This document shows positions 6,903 to 10,128 of a DNA stretch of 10,128 nt, piece after piece (the first letter of the stretch is position 1; every line of letters starts with the position of its first letter). The position numbers and the translations under genes were made by a program. The notes under the pieces are model-generated. The model did no database searches. It was not told the DNA's origin and worked only from the letters and a program-made list of their open reading frames with translations. This DNA is from Actinomycetota bacterium (GTDB taxonomy: Bacteria; Actinomycetota; Thermoleophilia; Gaiellales; Gaiellaceae): NCBI GenBank assembly GCA_020029625.1, contig JAIBJP010000061.1, positions 1-10,128 of the forward strand. Reading direction: 5' to 3'.

Positions 6903-8365
6903 CAGCGCAGGTCGTGGGGTAGGTGCGGCCCGCCGGGCTCGACCGGCGGCGGGAGCTCCTCCTCGATCATCTCCGTCTCACGCTGGATCTCGGCGAGCGG
7001 CACCGGCCGGAAGATCGCGCCTAGGCTCTTGTATGCGTACAGGTTGTAGACGAGCGAGAACGCCGCGGCGACCACCAGGAAGATCAGCCACCGGTAGTAG
7101 ATCGAGTTGGACTCGACGCCGGGCGGAGCGATCTTGTATGCCGCCAGGGCGAGCAGGCCGGCACCCAGGAATTGCGGTATCGGCACGAAGGGCGAGCGGT
7201 AGGGCCGATGCGCATTCGGCTCGCGCCAGCGCAGCGTCACCACCGAGAGGTGGATCAGGAAGTACGCGGTCACCCAGCCGAGCACGCCGGCGAGGATGAG
7301 CTTGAGGAAGCCGGCTCCTTCGGCGGCGCCGAACGCGTTCATCAGGATCGGGATCAGCGTGATGACGACGATGCCGACCCACGGGGCGCGGGTCGCCGGG
7401 ATCAGCCAGGCGAAGGGCGACGGGAGCTGCCTCGTCAGAGCCATGCCATAGAGGATCCGGGGCACGCCTGCGACCACGGCGTTGAGCGTGCCGATCGACG
7501 CTCCGATCACGACCAGGCCGAGCCACCATTTGCCGGCCTCTCCGAAGATGGCGGTGCCGACATCGACCGGGAGCGTCGGGGCAAGCGTCCCGAGCACGTC
7601 TCCCGGCACGTAGCGCGCCGCGCCGAGGCCGTAGAGCACGACGGGGACTGCGATCAGCCCCAGGCCGATGAAGATGCCGAACGGGATGTCTCGGGCCGGG
7701 TTTTTCAGCTCCTCGGCGAGCGGGCAGGTGTACTCGACGCCGACGAAAGTGAAGATTGCGATGCCGAGCAGAGCCGAGAGGAGGCTCCAGGTGAGGTCGA
7801 ATTCCGGCAGCGCACTGCCGATCGGGTCGGTTGTGCCGGCCCCGGCGAGCCCGACGATGCCGACCACGAGGAGCGAGGCCGCCACGGCGAAAGTAAGAAA
7901 GATCTCGACGGCCGCGAACGGCCTGATCCCCAGCAGGTTGATCGCCGCGATGAAGACCATAAAGATCGCCGCCCAGAGCTTGTAGTCCCCGGGCGCCCCC
8001 AGCACGTCTGCGGTTACGAGGCTGGAGACGAAGTTCTCGGCGGTTCCGGGGAAGAGCTGGACCGCGACGTACCCGACTCCGACCGTGAGCGTGGCGAAGA
8101 AGGGCCCGAGCCCGGCCCGGACGTACTCGTTCATCGAGCCCGCCTTCGGGATCATGGTCGCGAGCTCCGAGAAACTCATGCTCGCGAAGATCATCGTGAT
8201 GAAGCCGATCGCGAGCGCGATCAGCCAGACCCAGCTAGCGAAGAAGCCGCCGGCAACCGTCGCCAGCACGCTCGACGCGACAATCAGGCTGAACGTCGTC
8301 CCAATCGCGGTCGGTAGACCGACAGCCCGACGTTCCAGAGTGATCTCAGGTGCCCGCGCTGCCAT
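6902..8365 (-). CDS. APC-superfamily amino acid/amine permease
   Basis: Inner-membrane secondary transporter of 487 residues with about 12 hydrophobic segments, at roughly 19-40, 45-65, 89-108, 128-146, 152-175, 193-212, 229-249, 281-302, 328-345, 353-377, 398-411 and 425-445. The APC hallmark loop is present as FVGVEYTCPLAEELKNPARDIPFG (207-230). The segment after TM10 (RPYRSPFVPIPQFLG, 387-401) is also family-typical. In TM1 the usual G-S-G substrate turn appears as IVASSVLAT, a variation that may reflect an unusual substrate. The C-terminus is a soluble, Glu/Pro-rich tail of about 35 residues. The ATG has GGAGGG (complement of 8369-8374) just upstream. It is the first gene of an operon with the GS-family ligase, suggesting that the imported compound is the ligase substrate, for example an amine, ethanolamine or amino acid. 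The specific substrate cannot be read. Confidence 0.93.
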   Translation of the reverse strand: MAARAPEITLERRAVGLPTAIGTTFSLIVASSVLATVAGGFFASWVWLIALAIGFITMIFASMSFSELATMIPKAGSMNEYVRAGLGPFFATLTVGVGYVAVQLFPGTAENFVSSLVTADVLGAPGDYKLWAAIFMVFIAAINLLGIRPFAAVEIFLTFAVAASLLVVGIVGLAGAGTTDPIGSALPEFDLTWSLLSALLGIAIFTFVGVEYTCPLAEELKNPARDIPFGIFIGLGLIAVPVVLYGLGAARYVPGDVLGTLAPTLPVDVGTAIFGEAGKWWLGLVVIGASIGTLNAVVAGVPRILYGMALTRQLPSPFAWLIPATRAPWVGIVVITLIPILMNAFGAAEGAGFLKLILAGVLGWVTAYFLIHLSVVTLRWREPNAHRPYRSPFVPIPQFLGAGLLALAAYKIAPPGVESNSIYYRWLIFLVVAAAFSLVYNLYAYKSLGAIFRPVPLAEIQRETEMIEEELPPPVEPGGPHLPHDLR

Positions 8366-8600
8366 GTGCCCTCCAGTGTCCGTTGGACCGACCCACCTTT
8401 TCTGCCGACCCCTGCCGCCTCATCTCGGGTACGAAGTGGAGAATCCGCACGTCCAGTCGCAGATCGTCGCCATTTGCGCCACAGGCCTTCTTGTATTCAA
8501 AATGCAGATCGGCAGTATGAGGCCACGGACCCGGAGATTTCAAGCGACGTGCACCCGCGGCCGCGAGTGAGAAGCCACGGCCTCCACCACTAAGGCACAG
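8366..8600. promoter_or_regulatory. Divergent intergenic region between permease and SDR genes
   Basis: These 235 bases have no credible gene and must hold promoters for both the leftward permease-ligase operon and the rightward SDR gene. The only AT-rich patch is 8491-8520. There TTGTAT (8491-8496) and CAGTAT (8513-8518), 16 bases apart, could serve as a rightward -35/-10 pair. The same patch read on the other strand is also a possible leftward -10 zone. Small repeats that could be operators are GCAGATCG at 8459-8466 and 8504-8511, CCGACCC at 8388-8394 and 8405-8411, and an inverted GAGGCC (8519-8524)/GGCCTC (8579-8584). None is long enough to name a regulator, and the promoter assignment is tentative. 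Confidence 0.45.
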
Positions 8601-9359
8601 GTGGACCCGCCGCTTCCACTCGCCGGCCAGACGGCTCTCGTGACCGGCGCCGCACAAGGTCTCGGCTATGCCGCTGCCGCCCGCCTCGCCGCCGAGGGGG
8701 CCCGCGTCGCTCTTCTAGACCGCGATGGAGAGAGGCTCGGGGCCGCAGCCGACGCGCTCGGCGCCCAGGGTTTGACCGTTCTTCCTCATACGGTCGACCT
8801 CACGGACGAGGAGGGGGTCCGGGCGGCGGTCGCGGCCGTCCTCTCCGCCGAGGGCCGGATCGACGTGCTCGTGAACAACGTCGGCATCTATCCGCACCGC
8901 CCGTTCGAGGAGCTGACGTACGCCGAATGGCGCCACGTCTTCGCAGTGAACCTCGACAGCGTCTTCCTCTGCACGCACGCCGTCTATCCAGCCATGCGCG
9001 AGCGCGGCTACGGACGCATCGTCAACGTCTCGTCGTCGACGTTCTTCATCGGCTATCCCGGGCTGGCGGCCTATATCGCGAGCAAGGGCGGCATCATCGG
9101 CTTCACGCGTGCTCTCGCGAGCGAAGCGGGGCCGCACGGCATTACCGTCAATGCTGTGACTCCGGGCCTGATCGCAACCGAAGGCGTCCTCGGCGGAGAG
9201 GAAGCCGGCCTCTTCGACGAGATCGTTCCCCAGCAGGCGCTCCCGCGCCGGGGCGAGCCCGACGACATCGCCGAGTGCATCGCCTACCTCGCCAGCCCGG
9301 CGGCAGGCTTCATCACGGGACAGACGATCAACGTCGACGGCGGACACCGCTTTCACTAG
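8601..9359 (+). CDS. SDR-family NAD-type oxidoreductase (FabG-like fold)
   Basis: Classical short-chain dehydrogenase/reductase, 252 residues. It has TGAAQGLG at 15-22, Asp40 at the end of beta-2 (LLDRDG, pointing to NAD(H) rather than NADP), and NNVG at 92-95 in place of the common NNAG. Also present are Asn117, the triad Ser145/Tyr158/Lys162 in VSSSTFF...YIASK, PG at 188-189 and GQTINVDGG near the end. The GTG at 8601 is the best start: AAGG at 8592-8595 lies five bases before it and the family N-terminus (LAGQTALVTG) follows directly. It differs clearly from the SDR at 781, so the two are not a recent duplication. It is the first rightward gene of this side and was probably once closely coupled to the amidase gene downstream. 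Its stop TAG lies inside the TAGA repeat flanking the palindromic element. The substrate is unknown. Confidence 0.93.
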   Translation: MDPPLPLAGQTALVTGAAQGLGYAAAARLAAEGARVALLDRDGERLGAAADALGAQGLTVLPHTVDLTDEEGVRAAVAAVLSAEGRIDVLVNNVGIYPHRPFEELTYAEWRHVFAVNLDSVFLCTHAVYPAMRERGYGRIVNVSSSTFFIGYPGLAAYIASKGGIIGFTRALASEAGPHGITVNAVTPGLIATEGVLGGEEAGLFDEIVPQQALPRRGEPDDIAECIAYLASPAAGFITGQTINVDGGHRFH

Positions 9360-9360
9360 A
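9357..9360. repeat. Left direct repeat TAGA (putative target-site duplication)
   Basis: TAGA here abuts the left inverted repeat and is repeated at 9538-9541 just outside the right inverted repeat. Its first three bases are the stop codon of the SDR gene, so the gene is left intact. One more matching base (C at 9356 and 9537) makes the repeat CTAGA if the right terminal C is counted with it. Confidence 0.6.
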
Positions 9361-9379
9361 GATGATTGATCGAAAATTG
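9361..9379 (+). repeat. Left terminal inverted repeat of the palindromic element
   Basis: Nineteen bases, GATGATTGATCGAAAATTG, matching the reverse complement of 9519-9537 at 16 positions. The three differences are A/G, A/G and T/G. It is noticeably AT-rich against the surrounding GC-rich DNA. Confidence 0.65.
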
Positions 9380-9444
9380 ACCGGAAACCGTGGCGGCGGC
9401 GGCTGACGCTCCTGACACATCGCCTGAGACCACGCTCGTTCCTC

Positions 9445-9467
9445 GCCCGTACCCGTCAGGTACGGGC
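9445..9467 (+). other. Perfect hairpin at the centre of the palindromic element
   Basis: GCCCGTACC (9445-9453) pairs perfectly with GGTACGGGC (9459-9467) around a five-base loop CGTCA. No T-run follows, so it is not a typical intrinsic terminator. It forms the tip of the long palindrome and lies in the transcribed leader between the SDR and amidase genes, where it could stall or protect the mRNA. An adjoining 7-bp stem (9437-9443 with 9497-9503) encloses it. Confidence 0.6.
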
Positions 9468-9518
9468 TGCGGATGATCGCGGCCTCAGTCTCGGTCAGGA
9501 ACGCCCCCGCCGGCACCA

Positions 9519-9537
9519 CACTTTCCGATCAACCATC
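9519..9537 (-). repeat. Right terminal inverted repeat of the palindromic element
   Basis: On the + strand this is CACTTTCCGATCAACCATC. Its reverse complement is the partner of 9361-9379, with 16 of 19 matches. It is directly followed by the second TAGA. Confidence 0.65.
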
Positions 9538-9541
9538 TAGA
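9538..9541. repeat. Right direct repeat TAGA (putative target-site duplication)
   Basis: Second copy of the TAGA found at 9357-9360. It lies three bases before the amidase Shine-Dalgarno, showing that the insertion left the downstream initiation region intact. Confidence 0.6.
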
Positions 9542-9543
9542 CG

Positions 9544-9548
9544 AGGAG
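9544..9548 (+). promoter_or_regulatory. Ribosome binding site of the amidase gene
   Basis: AGGAG, four bases (AGAC) before the GTG at 9553. It supports GTG 9553 as the start, since no ATG in this frame lies nearby and the family-like sequence begins within ten codons. Confidence 0.7.
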
Positions 9549-9552
9549 AGAC

Positions 9553-10128
9553 GTGAACGAGAACGAGAAACCAGTCGCCCCCTACATCGCGGTCGGGCTC
9601 TCGACCGTCGTCCACGGGGTCGGCGAACGAAAGCACATCAAGCGCAACCTGTCCGTGATCGAGGACGGGATCCACGCGGCGATGTCCGTGATCGGGATCA
9701 ACATGCCGGTGCGGGTGATCGCGCTCGCCGAGGGAGCCCTGACCGGCTTCACGGACGAGGCCTTCGACATCCCTCACGTCACGGCCGCGCGAGACCTCTT
9801 CATCGACATTCCAGGGGAGGAGACGGAGGTGCTCGCCGGGCTCGCCCGCCGGTACGACGTCTATCTCCTCGTCCAGTGCAAGGCGCGCTGGCCAGAGGTC
9901 ATGGCAGACCGCTATTTCAACATGCTCTTCGTCATCTCGCCGCAAGGCGAGGTCGTGCACCGCGCGGCCAAGAACCACCTCTGGTGTCGCGAGCGCTCCT
10001 GCACCCCGCACGACGTCTACGATCGCTGGGTCGAGCTGTTCGGCGACGGGATCGATGCCTTCTACCCGGTCCTGCGAACCGACGACATCGGCAACCTCGG
10101 GACGATCTGCTGCTCGGACGGCGAATAC
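9553..10128 (+). CDS. Nitrilase-superfamily amidase, aliphatic amidase/formamidase-like (3' end outside window)
   Basis: The first 192 residues of a carbon-nitrogen hydrolase continue past the window end with no stop. The Glu-Lys-Cys triad of the superfamily is visible: Glu60 in ALAEGALTGF, Lys140 in RAAKNHLWC and Cys187 in TICCSDGEY. IPGEETEVLAGLARRYDVY (86-104) and FNMLFVISPQGEVVHRAAK (122-140) closely recall aliphatic amidases such as AmiE, as does a C-[SD]-D-G-x-Y motif around the nucleophile. That branch hydrolyses small amides to acid plus ammonia. The double Cys (186-187) makes the exact nucleophile slightly ambiguous; alignment with the AmiE motif picks the second. The start GTG 9553 has AGGAG upstream. 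It follows the SDR gene on the same strand, now separated by the palindromic element. Cyanide hydratase or nitrilase activity is less likely but not excluded without the C-terminal half. Confidence 0.88.
   Translation, partial: MNENEKPVAPYIAVGLSTVVHGVGERKHIKRNLSVIEDGIHAAMSVIGINMPVRVIALAEGALTGFTDEAFDIPHVTAARDLFIDIPGEETEVLAGLARRYDVYLLVQCKARWPEVMADRYFNMLFVISPQGEVVHRAAKNHLWCRERSCTPHDVYDRWVELFGDGIDAFYPVLRTDDIGNLGTICCSDGEY

Larger units (their letters stand above)
9361..9537. mobile_element. MITE-like non-coding palindromic element (177 bp)
   Basis: The element ends in 19-bp inverted repeats that match at 16 positions (GATGATTGATCGAAAATTG on the left; the right end, read in reverse complement, is GATGGTTGATCGGAAAGTG). 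It is bounded by TAGA direct repeats at 9357-9360 and 9538-9541. The arms keep partial complementarity inward (for example CGTTCCT 9437-9443 with AGGAACG 9497-9503) to a central perfect 9-bp hairpin at 9445-9467. The whole piece can therefore fold as one long imperfect hairpin. It encodes nothing credible. Removing it with one TAGA copy leaves the SDR stop 12 bases before the amidase GTG, with AGGAG in place, as expected for a bacterial operon. The family is unknown; a MITE mobilised in trans is the best fit. A large structured leader RNA or paired operator sites are alternatives. Confidence 0.62.

Noticed and set aside
4851..7049. 732-codon open frame on the + strand opposite the GS-family ligase and the DUF3156-like gene
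   Set aside because: It is antisense to two genes with strong protein motifs and clear starts. It is Arg/Glu-rich low-complexity sequence, as expected for shadow frames in high-GC DNA, and shows no recognisable domain.
8346..8657. Short frames in the divergent intergenic region (8346-8657 on - and 8366-8593 on +)
   Set aside because: They overlap the starts of two well-supported genes, contain no domain, and cover the only place where promoters for both operons can lie.
781..9359. The two SDR genes as a recent duplication
   Set aside because: They differ in cofactor-loop residues (RRR versus Asp40), the NAG/NNVG motif and most of the sequence outside the fold motifs.
9445..9467. Intrinsic terminator for the SDR gene
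   Set aside because: The stem is strong but is followed by CTGCGG with no T-run.
9437..9503. Known riboswitch (guanidine/ykkC, glycine or similar) upstream of the amidase
   Set aside because: The conserved motifs I know for these classes are absent, and the flanking inverted repeats plus TAGA duplication explain the symmetry better.
9328..9519. 63-codon frame on the - strand across the SDR end and the palindromic element
   Set aside because: It straddles an element boundary and an opposing gene, has no ribosome binding site I can see, and its sequence follows the inverted-repeat structure.

Overview
This is a gene-dense, high-GC stretch (G/C in most third codon positions, several GTG starts, ATGA overlaps between genes). 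It carries catabolic and transport genes and looks like a chromosomal accessory region of a soil-type bacterium. An actinobacterial or Thermoleophilia-like host is my guess from composition and gene types; no phylogenetic marker is present. There are ten coding genes. I see no rRNA, tRNA, CRISPR array or transposase gene.

Region 1 (1-5007, + strand) is a tight run of six genes: an acetoacetate-decarboxylase-like protein cut by the window edge, an SDR oxidoreductase, an aldehyde dehydrogenase of the HpaE/hydroxymuconic-semialdehyde type, a cytochrome P450 of the CYP124/125/142 kind, an HpaC-like flavin reductase, and a 71-residue acidic protein. The acidic protein resembles the C-terminal part of planctomycete-type cytochrome c domains but has no haem motif. 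Three junctions are ATGA overlaps, one is GTGA and one is a 12-nt gap. One polycistronic catabolic operon is therefore likely, with P450 hydroxylation, alcohol-to-aldehyde/ketone oxidation, aldehyde-to-acid oxidation and possibly a decarboxylation. The substrate cannot be read from the sequence.

Region 2 (5004-8365, - strand) reads right to left: a 12-TM APC-superfamily permease, a glutamine-synthetase-family ligase joined to it by ATGA, and a conserved hypothetical protein (probably the DUF3156 type). It looks like an uptake-plus-gamma-glutamylation module for an amine or amino acid. Its last gene converges on region 1, and both genes stop within one CTAG tetranucleotide.

Region 3 (8366-10128, + strand) begins with a 235-bp divergent promoter region. 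A second SDR follows, then an amidase/nitrilase-superfamily enzyme that starts at GTG 9553 and runs off the window. Between these two genes lies the most striking feature: a 177-bp imperfect palindrome with 19-bp terminal inverted repeats (16/19 matching), flanked by direct TAGA repeats, one of which overlaps the SDR stop codon. Removing the element and one TAGA restores a 12-nt spacing with a good Shine-Dalgarno sequence. This strongly suggests a MITE-like element that inserted into a once compact SDR-amidase operon.
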